64,000 nt of DNA from Bacillus subtilis (GCA_021733665.1 JAHREI010000006.1:1-64000), one strand, 5' to 3'; counted from the first letter of the stretch, positions 25,213 through 35,200 are shown. Notes: generated by a model from the letters alone, not told the origin. A program made the numbers and translations.

Positions 25213-25899
25213 ATGGTAGATCTTCCAGACACACTCCTCGCCGGTTACCGCAACTTCATGGCATCGGATTTTGCCGATGAAAGAATGCGTTATAAGGAAC
25301 TTGCAGATCAGGGGCAGACACCGGAAACAATGGTGATTGCCTGCTGTGATTCCCGAGCAGCACCGGAAATTATTTTCAATACCCGACCGGGTGAAATTTT
25401 TGTTCTGCGCAATGTCGCAAACCTGATCCCGCCTTATGAGCCGGATGGCGAATATCACGCCGCTTCGGCTGCTTTGGAATTCGCGGTGCAGAGCCTCAAG
25501 GTTAAGCATATTGTTGTGCTTGGTCATGGCCGATGCGGCGGTATCAAAGCGGCGCTGGACACTGAAAGCAGTCCGCTTTCGCCGGGTGACTTTATCGGTA
25601 AATGGATGAGCCTGCTGGCACCAGCCGCAGAAACAATCACATCCAATTCGCTGATGACACAGACAGAACGCCAGACGGCATTAGAGCGTATCTCAATCCG
25701 TTATTCGCTGAACAATCTGCGCAGTTTCCCATGTGTTGATATTCTGGAGAAAAAGGGGCGCCTCTCTCTGCATGGCGCATGGTTTGATATTTCGACCGGT
25801 GAATTGTGGGTGATGGATTCGCAGACGGGCGATTTTATCCGTCCTGATACGGATGAAATGCCGGTGCAAGCTGAAAGCAGCGAAACACCCGTAGAATGA
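25213..25899 (+). CDS. Beta-class carbonic anhydrase
   Basis: The ATG at 25213 gives 228 residues. Zinc ligands C45, H105 and C108 and the D46-S-R48 dyad are present in V-I-A-C-C-D-S-R-A-A-P and G-H-G-R-C-G-G-I, typical of beta carbonic anhydrases. The enzyme interconverts CO2 and bicarbonate to supply carboxylation reactions and is often essential in ambient air. The longer frame from 25174 lacks a ribosome binding site. A terminator shared with the convergent transglycosylase follows. Confidence 0.93.
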   Translation: MVDLPDTLLAGYRNFMASDFADERMRYKELADQGQTPETMVIACCDSRAAPEIIFNTRPGEIFVLRNVANLIPPYEPDGEYHAASAALEFAVQSLKVKHIVVLGHGRCGGIKAALDTESSPLSPGDFIGKWMSLLAPAAETITSNSLMTQTERQTALERISIRYSLNNLRSFPCVDILEKKGRLSLHGAWFDISTGELWVMDSQTGDFIRPDTDEMPVQAESSETPVE

Positions 25900-25913
25900 G
25901 ATGAGATCAGGAA

Positions 25914-25943
25914 TAAAAAAACCGGCTTTTCAGCCGGTTTTTT
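25914..25943. terminator. Bidirectional terminator
   Basis: AAAAAACCGGCT and AGCCGGTTTTTT form a symmetrical stem with flanking A and T runs between convergent genes. Confidence 0.9.
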
Positions 25944-25964
25944 TTATTCGTTTGTTGCGGCTGA

Positions 25965-26804
25965 TTATTTGCCGTCGATGGCCTGCCCCATAATGGCAAT
26001 AGCCTGCTGGTAAACGGTAGCCGCATTCCAGCCCTGAATTGCGCCGTAGTTTGGCTGACCCTGCTGGTAGCCTGCGCCTGCGCGCCAGCCATGTGCTTTC
26101 AGGAAGTTGGCTGTTGAAGCCAGTGCGTCGGCGCGTGAGCCAACCATGTCGATGTGGCCGTTGCCATCGCCATCTGCGCCATATTTGATAACGCTGGATG
26201 GCAGGAACTGTGTCTGCCCGATTTCACCATGCATTGCGCCAATCGCGTTCGGGCTGAGATCGCCGCGCTGAATCAGCTGCAGGGCTGCATTAAGTTCATT
26301 GGTGAAGAATTCTGAACGACGGCAGTCATAAGCCAGTGTCGCAACGGCCGACAGTGTGTGCTGCTTACCCATATAGTTGCCGAAGCCGGTTTCCATGCCC
26401 CAGATAGCCAGCAGAGGGCCGGCAGGTACGCCATAACGCTGTTCGATTTTGGCAAACAGGGCAGCGTTTTGTGCCTTCAGGGTTTTGCCGCGGCTGATGA
26501 TCGTGGTTGAACCGCGCTTCTTCATGAAGTCATCGAGAGACAGCTTGAAGCTTTTCTGGTTGCGGTCTGCGTTAATTGTGGCAGTGGCATATTTTACATT
26601 GTCGAGTGCAGACAATGCATTGCCTTTAATACCGCGTGCAGCTGCATCTTTTTTGAAGTCCTGTACCCATGCAGGAAAACCTGCGCCGGTGTTGCCGCAT
26701 TGAGCTGCTTGGGCAATGCCGGACAGAGCCATAACGCCGATTGTACCGCCGATAACGGTCATTGTCAGATTGCGGATAGAAGATTTGATAGTCTTTGACT
26801 GCAT
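25965..26804 (-). CDS. MltB-like lytic murein transglycosylase
   Basis: A 279-residue exported protein with a signal peptide (T-V-I-G-G-T-I-G-V-M-A-L-S-G-I-A-Q-A-A). The catalytic Glu is E138 in L-A-I-W-G-M-E-T-G-F-G, the slt family 3 (MltB) signature. The downstream G-E-I-G-Q-T-Q-F-L-P-S-S and G-W-R-A-G segments also match. MltB enzymes cleave the MurNAc-GlcNAc bond and form 1,6-anhydro ends. No C-terminal peptidoglycan-binding domain is attached, so this is the short form common in Rhizobiales. No lipobox, so it is likely soluble in the periplasm. Confidence 0.92.
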   Translation of the reverse strand: MQSKTIKSSIRNLTMTVIGGTIGVMALSGIAQAAQCGNTGAGFPAWVQDFKKDAAARGIKGNALSALDNVKYATATINADRNQKSFKLSLDDFMKKRGSTTIISRGKTLKAQNAALFAKIEQRYGVPAGPLLAIWGMETGFGNYMGKQHTLSAVATLAYDCRRSEFFTNELNAALQLIQRGDLSPNAIGAMHGEIGQTQFLPSSVIKYGADGDGNGHIDMVGSRADALASTANFLKAHGWRAGAGYQQGQPNYGAIQGWNAATVYQQAIAIMGQAIDGK

Positions 26805-26871
26805 GAAGCTGCCTCGTTAGAACTTTTGTCAGGGGGCTTTATAGTTTTATATGATTAACAGGGATTTACAG

Positions 26872-26885
26872 AAAACTATAGTTTT
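26872..26885. repeat. 14-base perfect palindrome AAAACTATAGTTTT
   Basis: Shares the 12-base core AAACTATAGTTT with 8148-8159. It lies 68 bases upstream of the transglycosylase start. Candidate regulator site. Confidence 0.35.
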
Positions 26886-27153
26886 GATGTTGTTCTGCCT
26901 GAATTCATATTTAATTCAAGGCGATGTCTGCTGAATGTGTTGTGAATGAGACACAGAATGATGGCAGTTGCGTTTAAGTTGGACTGCGTTTTTCAGGTCA
27001 CACTTATAGTGGGTTGAAAAACTGATTCCTATGGCGGTGATTTTAGCTGGGGTCTGTATTGTGCTTTTTACGTGCAAAAGCTTGACTCATAAACCGCAGA
27101 TCATGTAAAGAACGCGCGATAATTCCGCTATGAGTATAAGTTCTCAGGCAGCC

Positions 27154-27308
27154 GACCGGGACCCATATGGTATAAAGAGATCCCGGAGGTCAACATCCGA
27201 CAGCGCAATGCGCCCTCGGGTGCTGTTTTGCTTTGAACACAGTTTCGGTTTTAAACCGTAGCTTTACAGGATGACGGGATGAACCTGCACTCAGATCCGG
27301 CCGATCTG
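27154..27308 (+). promoter_or_regulatory. Structured leader of ffh, possible attenuator or small RNA
   Basis: Four hairpins can be drawn in a row. CCGGGA (27156-27161) pairs with TCCCGG (27181-27186). CAGCGC (27201-27206) pairs with GTGCTG (27220-27225), followed by TTTTG, which looks like a weak terminator. CGGTT/AACCG lies at 27246-27258, and CAGATC/GATCTG at 27292-27308 just before the ribosome binding site. Together they suggest control of ffh, or a short RNA ending near 27229. I know no family that fits. Confidence 0.4.
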
Positions 27309-27329
27309 AACAGAGATTAGGAAATTTAG

Positions 27330-28904
27330 ATGTTTGATTCACTTCAGGAGCGTCTTGGCTCCATTCTGAACGGTCTGACCGGACGCGGCGCTCTCTCCGA
27401 GGCTGACGTTGCCGGCGCGTTGCGTGAAGTGCGCCGTGCGCTGATTGAAGCGGACGTGTCGCTGGAAGTGGTTCGTTCATTTACTGACCGTGTACGTGAA
27501 AAAGCGGTTGGCGCGGAGATTCTCAAGAGCATCAAGCCGGGTCAGATGGTCGTTAAGATCGTTCATGACGAGCTGGTTGAAATGCTCGGCACCGAAGGTG
27601 TGACAGTTGATCTGAACGCACCGGCACCGGTTGTTATCATGATGGTTGGTTTGCAGGGCTCGGGTAAAACCACGACCACCGGTAAGCTGGCCAAGCGCCT
27701 GACTGATCGCCAGAAGAAGAAAGTTCTGATGGCATCGCTGGATACGCGCCGTCCTGCCGCGCAGGAACAGCTACGCCAGCTCGGCACGCAGGTCAGCGTT
27801 GATACATTGCCGATTATTGCCGGTCAGTCGCCGGTAGAGATTGCCGCGCGCGCCGTACAGGCTGCCAAGCTCGGCGGTCATGATGTGGTGATTCTCGATA
27901 CTGCGGGTCGTACACATATCGATGAGCCGTTGATGGTGGAAATGGCGGATATCCGCAAAGCCGCCAATCCGCATGAAATTCTGCTGGTTGCTGACAGTCT
28001 CACCGGTCAGGACGCTGTTAATCTGGCGCGTAACTTTGATGAGCGTGTTGGCATTACCGGTATCGTCCTCACCCGTATGGATGGTGACGGTCGCGGTGGT
28101 GCTGCGCTTTCGATGCGCGCAGTGACCGGCAAGCCGATTAAGGCAATTGCCACCGGTGAAAAAATGGATGCGCTGGAGGAGTTCTATCCGAAGCGTATCG
28201 CAGACCGTATTCTCGGCATGGGCGATATTGTTTCGCTCGTTGAAAAAGCAGCTGAAACCATTGATGCTGAAAAAGCAGCGGCAATGGCTAAGAAAATGCA
28301 GGCCGGCAAGTTCGATATGAACGATCTGGCTGACCAGCTGAAACAGATGAAAAAGCTGGGTGGCATGGGCGGTATCATGGGAATGATGCCGGGCATGGCA
28401 GGCATGAAAGACAAGGCAGCAGCTGCCGGTCTTGATGATAAATTGTTCGATCGTCAGCTCGCAATTATCGGTTCTATGACCAAAGGTGAACGCGCTAATC
28501 CTGCTGTGCTGAAGCATAGCCGTAAGCAGCGTATTGCCAAAGGTTCCGGAACCAGTGCCGCTGATATTAACAAGCTGCTGAAAATGCACATGCAAATGGC
28601 TGATATGATGAAAGCCATGGGCAAGGGCAAAGGCGGCATGATGAAACAGATGATGGGCGGCCTTGCCAATAAGATGGGACTTGGTGGTCTCGGTGGCATG
28701 GGCGGTCTTGGCGGCGGTATGCCTGATCTGTCGAATATGGATACGAAACAGCTGGAAGCTTTGCAGAAACAGGCAGAAGCAGCCGGTTTTGGTAAAAGCG
28801 GCGGTCTTCCGGGATTGGGTGGCGGTATGGGCTTGCCAGGTCTTGGTGGTCCGAAACTTCCGGGTCTTGGCGGCGGTTTGCCTAATCTGCCTAAGAAAAA
28901 GTGA
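27330..28904 (+). CDS. ffh: Signal recognition particle protein Ffh (SRP54)
   Basis: A 524-residue SRP GTPase. The N domain (1-85) contains A-L-R-E-V-R-R-A-L-I-E-A-D-V. The G domain has P-loop G-L-Q-G-S-G-K-T (107-114), D-T-x-R-P-A-A-Q-E-Q-L, D-T-A-G-R and T-R-M-D-G-D-G-R-G-G. The methionine-rich M domain (about 300-440) binds 4.5S RNA and signal sequences. A Gly/Met/Leu-rich tail of about 80 residues (repeated G-L-G-G-M-G, G-L-P-G-L-G-G) extends beyond the E. coli protein, usual for alphaproteobacteria. With FtsY it delivers nascent membrane proteins to SecYEG. It overlaps or abuts the chorismate mutase gene. Confidence 0.97.
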   Translation: MFDSLQERLGSILNGLTGRGALSEADVAGALREVRRALIEADVSLEVVRSFTDRVREKAVGAEILKSIKPGQMVVKIVHDELVEMLGTEGVTVDLNAPAPVVIMMVGLQGSGKTTTTGKLAKRLTDRQKKKVLMASLDTRRPAAQEQLRQLGTQVSVDTLPIIAGQSPVEIAARAVQAAKLGGHDVVILDTAGRTHIDEPLMVEMADIRKAANPHEILLVADSLTGQDAVNLARNFDERVGITGIVLTRMDGDGRGGAALSMRAVTGKPIKAIATGEKMDALEEFYPKRIADRILGMGDIVSLVEKAAETIDAEKAAAMAKKMQAGKFDMNDLADQLKQMKKLGGMGGIMGMMPGMAGMKDKAAAAGLDDKLFDRQLAIIGSMTKGERANPAVLKHSRKQRIAKGSGTSAADINKLLKMHMQMADMMKAMGKGKGGMMKQMMGGLANKMGLGGLGGMGGLGGGMPDLSNMDTKQLEALQKQAEAAGFGKSGGLPGLGGGMGLPGLGGPKLPGLGGGLPNLPKKK

Positions 28905-28909
28905 GCATT

Positions 28910-29218
28910 ATGAGCGAAGAACAGACAATCCCTGCCGAACTGCTCGCCCTGCGCGGATCAATTGATAATATTGATGCGGCGCTGATTCATATGCTTGCTG
29001 AGCGTTTTCGCTGCACCAAAGCTGTTGGCGTTCTGAAAGCCGAGCGCGGTCTTGCCGCTGCTGATCCGGCTCGTGAGAAACGTCAGGTTGAACGTCTGCG
29101 TAATCTTGCACAAGACGCCAGCCTTGATCCTGATTTTGCTGAGAAATTCCTGAACTTCATCGTGAAGGAAGTGATCCGGCATCATGAGCATACAGCTGCA
29201 AATCACACCGGACAGTAA
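28910..29218 (+). CDS. Chorismate mutase (AroQ class)
   Basis: The ATG at 28910 gives 102 residues; a GTG at 28901 overlapping the ffh stop is an alternative start. The all-helical AroQ pattern is clear: L-R-G-S-I-D-N-I-D-A-A-L-I-H-M-L-A-E-R-F, then V-G-V-L-K-A-E-R-G-L, E-K-R-Q-V-E-R-L and a C-terminal F-L-N-F-I-V-K-E-V-I-R-H-H helix. It converts chorismate to prephenate for Phe and Tyr synthesis. Position between ffh and rpsP is conserved in Rhizobiales, though the link is unexplained. Confidence 0.92.
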   Translation: MSEEQTIPAELLALRGSIDNIDAALIHMLAERFRCTKAVGVLKAERGLAAADPAREKRQVERLRNLAQDASLDPDFAEKFLNFIVKEVIRHHEHTAANHTGQ

Positions 29219-29321
29219 TGTTCGTTTTGCGGTGTAAAAAACCATTACGTCCGTTTTAACGGTCGTAGTTCAGAAATTGTTGCTGAATAAGTGACACGAC
29301 ATAAACTTTAAGGAAAACACT

Positions 29322-29726
29322 ATGTCCCTGAAAATCCGTCTGGCACGTGCCGGTTCCAAGAAGCGCCCTTACTACCACATCGTTGTTGCTGACGTTCGCG
29401 CACCACGCGACGGTCGTTTCATCGAAAAGCTGGGTTCTTGGAATGCAACCCTGACTAAAGAAGAAGACCGCGTTTCTCTGAATGCAGAACGCATTCAGTA
29501 TTGGATCGGTCACGGCGCACAGCCAACAGACCGCGTTCTGCGCTTCCTCGCACAGGCTGGTCTTGCCAAGCGCGACGTACCAAGCAACCCAACCAAAGGT
29601 CTCCCAGGCAAAAAAGCTCAGGAACGTCTGGCAATGGCTAAGCAGGCTGAAGAAGAAGCAGCTGCAAAGGCTGCAGAAGCCGCTGAAGCAGCAGCTGCTG
29701 CCGCTGCTGCGCCTGCTGCAGAATAA
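29322..29726 (+). CDS. rpsP: 30S ribosomal protein S16
   Basis: A 134-residue protein beginning [20 protein letters not shown], with [13 protein letters not shown] and [17 protein letters not shown]. The core ends near residue 90. A Lys/Ala/Glu-rich tail (repeated A-E-A-A-A) extends it, as in other Rhizobiales. Ribosome binding site AAGGAA. Unusually, rimM, trmD and rplS do not follow; a terminator does. Confidence 0.97.
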   Translation: MSLKIRLARAGSKKRPYYHIVVADVRAPRDGRFIEKLGSWNATLTKEEDRVSLNAERIQYWIGHGAQPTDRVLRFLAQAGLAKRDVPSNPTKGLPGKKAQERLAMAKQAEEEAAAKAAEAAEAAAAAAAAPAAE

Positions 29727-29761
29727 TTCTGAAGCAAAGCACTCGCTTTTATAAGTGATCG

Positions 29762-29800
29762 AAAATACCGTGCCTCTGTAAAGCGGCACGGTATTTTTTT
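29762..29800 (+). terminator. Rho-independent terminator after rpsP
   Basis: AAAATACCGTGCC pairs with GGCACGGTATTTT around a 9-base loop, then a T run. Confidence 0.88.
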
Positions 29801-29915
29801 GCCTTATAGCTTCATATTGAACGCTTTTATTAAGCGTGTATTTTCAAATGAGAATTTGCGTATTATTGATTAGTAGAGAGCATGCGTTATGCGTGGTGAA
29901 GATGAGGAGATACCT

Positions 29916-30545
29916 ATGACCGGTCAAACATCTGCTGCGGCCACAGCTCCGCTGAAATTACGTCCGCTTCTGACACTCGTTTTATTGATGTTTATGCCGC
30001 TGCTGGCAGCCTGTGGTTTTAATACCATTCCGACCAATGAGGAAAAGGCCAAAGCTGCGTGGAGCGAAGTGCTCAATCAGTATCAGCGCCGCACCGATTT
30101 GATTCCTAATCTGGTGGAAACAGTCAAAGGCTATGCGTCCCATGAACAGGAAACGCTGACAGCGGTGATTGAAGCCCGTTCAAAGGCAACTCAGACACAG
30201 ATTTCGCCGGAAATGCTGAATAATCCGGAGATGTTCAAACAGTTTCAGGAAAATCAGGCCAATCTGAGCAGCGCCCTGTCGCGACTGATGGTTGTGGTTG
30301 AGAAATATCCTGATCTGAAAGCTAATCAGAACTTCCTCGCGCTGCAATCGCAGCTGGAAGGCACAGAAAACCGGATTGCCGTGGCACGCCGTGATTATAT
30401 TGAGGCCGTACGCGTTTATAATACCGGCCTGAAGACCATGCCGACGATGCTGTGGAAGACATTGTGGTTCTGGAATAATGAGCCGATGCCGACTTTCACT
30501 ATTGATCCGGCCTCGCAGGCCGCTCCTAAGGTACAGTTCAACTGA
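29916..30545 (+). CDS. lemA: LemA-family lipoprotein
   Basis: The ATG at 29916 follows GAGGAG and gives 209 residues. A hydrophobic start with lipobox L-L-A-A-C35 is followed by G-F-N-T-I-P-T-N-E-E-K-A-K-A-A-W-S-E-V-L-N-Q-Y-Q-R-R-T-D-L-I-P-N-L-V-E-T-V-K-G-Y, the LemA signature. Next is a long helical hairpin (E-A-R-S-K-A-T, L-S-R-L-M-V-V-V-E-K-Y-P-D-L-K-A-N). LemA proteins are envelope proteins of poorly known function often paired with TPM-domain proteins, as here. First gene of a three-gene operon. Confidence 0.93.
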   Translation: MTGQTSAAATAPLKLRPLLTLVLLMFMPLLAACGFNTIPTNEEKAKAAWSEVLNQYQRRTDLIPNLVETVKGYASHEQETLTAVIEARSKATQTQISPEMLNNPEMFKQFQENQANLSSALSRLMVVVEKYPDLKANQNFLALQSQLEGTENRIAVARRDYIEAVRVYNTGLKTMPTMLWKTLWFWNNEPMPTFTIDPASQAAPKVQFN

Positions 30546-30605
30546 TAAAGGCGGGCAGGAGTAATCCTGCCCGTTCTGCTTTCGCTGACAATTTAGGAAC
30601 ACGGT

Positions 30606-31487
30606 ATGATTTTTGCCCGTATCACAGGCAATCACATTACTCCGGAACACTCTGTTTTCCGGTCTGTATTGAAAATGCTTTTTGTGGTCATGCTGATGGC
30701 ATTGGCGAATGTTGCTCATGCCCAAAGCACGGATAAGCCGGCAATTGCTTTGACGGATCGTGTGGTGGATGCGGCGGGCGTCTTGTCTTTTGCACAACAG
30801 CAGGAACTGATTGCAAAACTCAGTGCATACGAAAAAGAATCCTCCGATCAGATTGTGGTGGCAACGGTTCCAAGCCTCAATGGCATGGATATTGAAACCT
30901 ATGCCAACCGGCTCTACCGCGCATGGGCAATCGGGCAGAAAACCGAAAATAATGGCATATTGCTGCTGGTTGCGCCCAATGAGCGTAAAGTGCGTATTGA
31001 GGTCGGCTATGGGCTGGAGGGTACCGTAACCGATGCACTGTCGGCGATTATTATCCAGAATGCGATCATCCCTGAATTTCGCACCGGCGATTATGGTGCC
31101 GGTATTATCAAAGGTACCGACGATATTTTACAAGTATTGCGCGGCGAAGGGGCGGAGTTACAGGCGCGTGCCAAACGTAACCAGAAGGAAGCTGCCGATC
31201 AGACGGATTGGGTTGAAGTTATCTTTCTGATTTTCTGGATCAGTATTTTCTTCGGCGGTTTTGGTTTTACGATACTGGCTCCCGTCTTTGGCCGCAAAAT
31301 CGGCCCGGGCCGTTATGAATGGCTGGGGGTAACAATTGCTCTCGGTGGCGGCGGTGGCGGATCATCGGGCGGAGGCGGCTTCGGCGGAGGATTTGGTGGT
31401 GGCTTTGGCGGCGGATCGTCAGGAGGAGGCGGCTTTTCCGGTGGCGGTGGTTCATCGGGTGGCGGCGGCGCATCCGGTAGCTGGTAG
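30606..31487 (+). CDS. TPM-domain (YgcG-like) membrane protein
   Basis: A 293-residue protein. A signal segment (M-L-F-V-V-M-L-M-A-L-A-N-V-A-H-A-Q) is followed by a TPM domain (about 48-180: L-T-D-R-V-V-D-A-A-G-V-L, A-W-A-I-G-Q-K-T-E-N-N-G-I-L-L-L-V-A-P-N-E-R-K-V-R-I-E-V-G-Y-G-L-E-G). One transmembrane helix lies at about 200-225, and a tail of almost only Gly, Ser and Phe follows (about 240-293). The same domain occurs in the plant photosystem II repair protein TLP18.3, where phosphatase activity was reported. Its bacterial role is unclear. Between lemA and a second TPM gene. Confidence 0.9.
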   Translation: MIFARITGNHITPEHSVFRSVLKMLFVVMLMALANVAHAQSTDKPAIALTDRVVDAAGVLSFAQQQELIAKLSAYEKESSDQIVVATVPSLNGMDIETYANRLYRAWAIGQKTENNGILLLVAPNERKVRIEVGYGLEGTVTDALSAIIIQNAIIPEFRTGDYGAGIIKGTDDILQVLRGEGAELQARAKRNQKEAADQTDWVEVIFLIFWISIFFGGFGFTILAPVFGRKIGPGRYEWLGVTIALGGGGGGSSGGGGFGGGFGGGFGGGSSGGGGFSGGGGSSGGGGASGSW

Positions 31488-31499
31488 GGGAATGAATGG

Positions 31500-32147
31500 A
31501 TGACACAGTATCAGCGAAACCGGATTTCACCTGAAGATCGTCAGCGTATCGGTGCAGCAATCCGCAATGCGGAAGCGCAAACCGGCGGGGAGATCTATGC
31601 CGTGCTGGCGCAACGCAGCGATGATTATTTTTATGTTTCCGGTTTTATTGCCTGCTGCGGTATGATCGTAACCGCGGTTATTGCGGCCTTTGTGGCACAT
31701 TATTACTGGTTTGATTTATCACTGCCGAAATTCGCATTAGCCATTCTCGCAGCCTTTATTTGTCTGATCGTGCTGCTGGCGCTGATACCGGCTTTGCGGA
31801 TGGTGCTGGTGCCGCATCGCGTGCGTTACCGGCGGGCGCATCTCAATGCTTTGCAGCAATTTGTAGCGCGTAATGTGCATTTGACCAGTAAGCGTACCGG
31901 TATTTTATTGTTTGTCTCTTTGGCTGAACGCTATGCGGAAGTGGTGGCCGATGCGGGGATTAATGCCCGTGTGGACCAGCAGGAATGGAACACTATTGTT
32001 GCCACGCTCAGCCACCATGCGGCACAGGGCACAGTGTCGGAAGGTTTTATCGAAGCGATTGATAAAGCCGGAAAACTGCTGGCACAGCATTTTCCTAAAG
32101 AAGCGGGTGATGAAAACGAGCTGGAAGACCATCTGGTGGAATTATAA
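31500..32147 (+). CDS. Second TPM-domain membrane protein
   Basis: A 215-residue protein with an N-terminal helical part (R-I-S-P-E-D-R-Q-R-I-G-A-A-I-R-N-A-E-A-Q-T-G-G-E-I-Y-A-V-L-A), two membrane helices (about 45-105), and a C-terminal TPM-like part (S-K-R-T-G-I-L-L-F-V-S-L-A-E-R-Y-A-E-V-V-A-D). It starts 12 bases after the previous stop. The lemA-TPM-TPM arrangement recurs in Proteobacteria and suggests a membrane complex. Function unknown. Confidence 0.85.
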   Translation: MTQYQRNRISPEDRQRIGAAIRNAEAQTGGEIYAVLAQRSDDYFYVSGFIACCGMIVTAVIAAFVAHYYWFDLSLPKFALAILAAFICLIVLLALIPALRMVLVPHRVRYRRAHLNALQQFVARNVHLTSKRTGILLFVSLAERYAEVVADAGINARVDQQEWNTIVATLSHHAAQGTVSEGFIEAIDKAGKLLAQHFPKEAGDENELEDHLVEL

Positions 32148-32287
32148 TTCACTTCACTTTTGTTTGTTTAGGGGAGAAAAATAGCAAATTAGCGGTTTTT
32201 TTGTCACAATTTGATTGCTACTTTTAAAATCAGAGCAGGCCGAAGGGAATTCAGGCAGTAGCGGTCTGTATAATGAGGAGTTCACCA

Positions 32288-35200
32288 GTGAGTGCCGATA
32301 CAGACCAGAATGCGCAGGCCAAATTCGTTGTCGATCATCAGATGATTTCTGATCCTGTGGCTTCTCAATTTGCAAAACTTTTATTTGAATGGGCACCTTT
32401 GGAGGATATCGCGGCCTATGATGCCGGTGATATGGAAGAGGCTGCCAAATTGGCGCTGAAAGCGCTGGCTTCCTATCAGGCTGCTAAGCCTGTCATCAGC
32501 GTTGATAATGACAGTATTTTGCGTCGTCGCGGACGACCGCTGACTGTGGTGACACTGATCAACCGCAATATGCCGTTTCTGCTCGATTCCACCATGGGTG
32601 AGATTTTGGAGCGCTCCGGCATGGTCTATATGGTCGTGCATCCGGTGCTGAATGTGGCTTTTAACGGCAGTACCTATGAAGTGCATGGCGAAGTGACTGC
32701 CGGTCAGACGATTGCAGGCACAGAACAGGTTAGTGTTATTCAGCTACATCTGCCGCAACTCGATGAGACTGCCCGTGCTGCGCTGGAACAGGCGCTGGGG
32801 CAGGTTCTGGCGCAGGTCTATGCGGCTGTCAGCGACTGGAAACCGATGCTGGCACGCCTCGACGAGGTGATTGCCTCTTATAGTGCAGTCAAAGGCTTGT
32901 CGGATACGGCAGAGGGGCGTGAAGCTGTTGCACTGCTCAAATGGCTGCGCGATGGTAATTTTACGTTCCTCGGTATGCGTGAGTTCCGTTACGAGGCGGA
33001 CAAAGGCACGCTCGTACAGGCAGATAAGCCGTCTCTCGGTATTCTGCGCGATGAGGCTCTGCGCGTTCTGCGTCAGGATCAGGACAATGCGTCGATCACA
33101 CAGGAATTGCAGGACTTTCTCAAAGGTTCTGAAAGCCTGCTGATCACCAAGGGTAACAGCCGTTCACTGGTGCATCGCCGTGAATATATCGACTATATCG
33201 GTATCAAGCTGTTTGATGCCGAGGGACGCGTAACCGGTGAAATGCGTCTGGTCGGCTTGTTCACTTCGACTGCTTATACATCTTTCCTGAGCACAATCCC
33301 TTATCTGCGCGGCAAAGCGGAAGCTGTGATTGCCCGACTTGGTTTTAATGCGGCTGACCATTCCGGCAAGGCGCTGGTGCGTGTGCTGGAAGATTATCCG
33401 CGTGATGATATGTTCCAGATTGATGTGGATGCGCTGACTGATCATGCGGAACTAATTGTGGCGCTGGATGAACGCCCGCGTGTGCGTGTCTTGCCACGCA
33501 TTGACCGTTTCAGTCGTTTTGTCAGCGTGCTGGTTTATTTGCCGCGCGACCGCTATGACTCGGTGGTGCGTGAGGCAATCAGCAATTACCTGATGGATGT
33601 CTATCACGGGGAATCCGTTGAGTTCCATCCGGTCTTCCTTGATAAAGGCGTGACCCGCGTTCAGTTCATTATCCGTCGCCACGATGGCAGCGTTGCGGAA
33701 ATAGCGCGTGAGGCACTGGAAAAGCAGATCCGCACCTTTGTCCGCACATGGGAAGATGGCGTGCGTGATGCCGCAGATGAAAACTCGCAGACCTTTGCGC
33801 CGCGTATCATCAGTCTGGCGTCCGGTTTCCCCGAATCCTATCGCGAGACTTTCAATGAATCCGAAGCGCTGGTTGATGCCGTTCGCATTGAAGCGTTGAC
33901 AGAGCAAAATCCGTTGCATGTGGATTTTTACCGCTATGACACACAGGAGCCGCAGGCGGCTTTTCTGAAACTCTATCATTTCGGTGAGGCGCTGGCGCTG
34001 TCGCAACGCGTGCCACTGCTGGAAAATATGGGCTTCCGTGTTATCAGCGAACAGACCTTCACTTTGCCGGTGCAGACTGCAACGGGCGGAAAAAACACTG
34101 TCCACGTTCACGATATGCTGATTGTCAGTGCATCGGAAAAGCCTGTCGATCTCAGCGATGACGGTGATCTGCTGGATGATGTATTCCGCACCGTATGGAG
34201 CGGTCAGGCGGATAATGACGGCTATAACGGTCTGGCACAAAGCGGACGTCTGACCGCGCGTCAGATTATGATCCTGCGTATGTATGGCCGTTATCTGCAG
34301 CAGGCCGGTATCACCTATTCGCAGGATTTCATTGCTGCGGCGCTTAATCGTTATCCGGATATTGCCGCGCATCTCTACACATTGTTTGATCTGCGCTTTA
34401 ATCCGGTACTGGCCAAACAGGCAGATACAGAGGCGAAGGAACGCGCAGTTACTGAAGCCATTGAAACGGCTTTGCAGGCAGTACCGAGTATTGATGATGA
34501 TCAGATTTTGCGCCGTTACCGCAATCTGGTTGAAGCCTCTCTGCGTACCAATGCCTATATGCATGACAGCGAAGGCAATGCGCCGGTGACTTTGGCGGTG
34601 AAACTTAATCCGCGTGCTGTAGACGGCCTGCCGGAACCACGCCCTTACCGTGAAATCTTCGTTTATGGCCCTGAAGTGGAAGGTGTTCATCTGCGCTTTG
34701 GTGCTGTGGCGCGCGGTGGTCTGCGCTGGTCTGACCGTGCACAGGATTACCGCACAGAAGTGCTGGGTCTGGTGAAGGCACAACAGGTGAAGAATGCGGT
34801 GATTGTGCCGGGTGGTGCAAAGGGCGGCTTCTATCCGAAGCGTCTGCCGGTTGGTGGTGATCGCAATGCGGTGTTTGAAGCCGGACGCGCTGCTTACATT
34901 ACTTTCATTTCCACTATGGTTTCGATCACCGATAATATTATTGAAGGCAAGATTGTGCCGCCAGTTGATGTTATCCGTCAGGACAGCGATGATCCGTATT
35001 TCGTGGTTGCGGCAGATAAGGGCACAGCCACTTTCTCTGATACGGCCAATGCGATCAGTCAGGCACAGCATTTCTGGCTGGATGATGCTTTTGCTTCCGG
35101 TGGTTCTGCCGGTTATGACCATAAGAAAATGGCCATTACTGCTCGTGGTGCATGGGAAGCGGTAAAGCGCCATTTCCGTGAAATGGATATTGATATCCAG

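Larger units (their letters stand above)
26805..27329. other. 525-base spacer with ffh promoter and leader; no gene
   Basis: Contains the AAAACTATAGTTTT palindrome (26872-26885), a possible promoter (TTGACT at 27082) and a leader of about 210 bases with several hairpins before ffh. The frames in this area on either strand have unlikely compositions. I see no match to SRP RNA or 6S RNA. Confidence 0.45.

Noticed and set aside
27117-27229. 4.5S (SRP) RNA or 6S RNA upstream of ffh
   Set aside because: The conserved GGAA-loop region of SRP RNA and the long bulged duplex of 6S RNA are not seen. Kept only as an unnamed structured leader.
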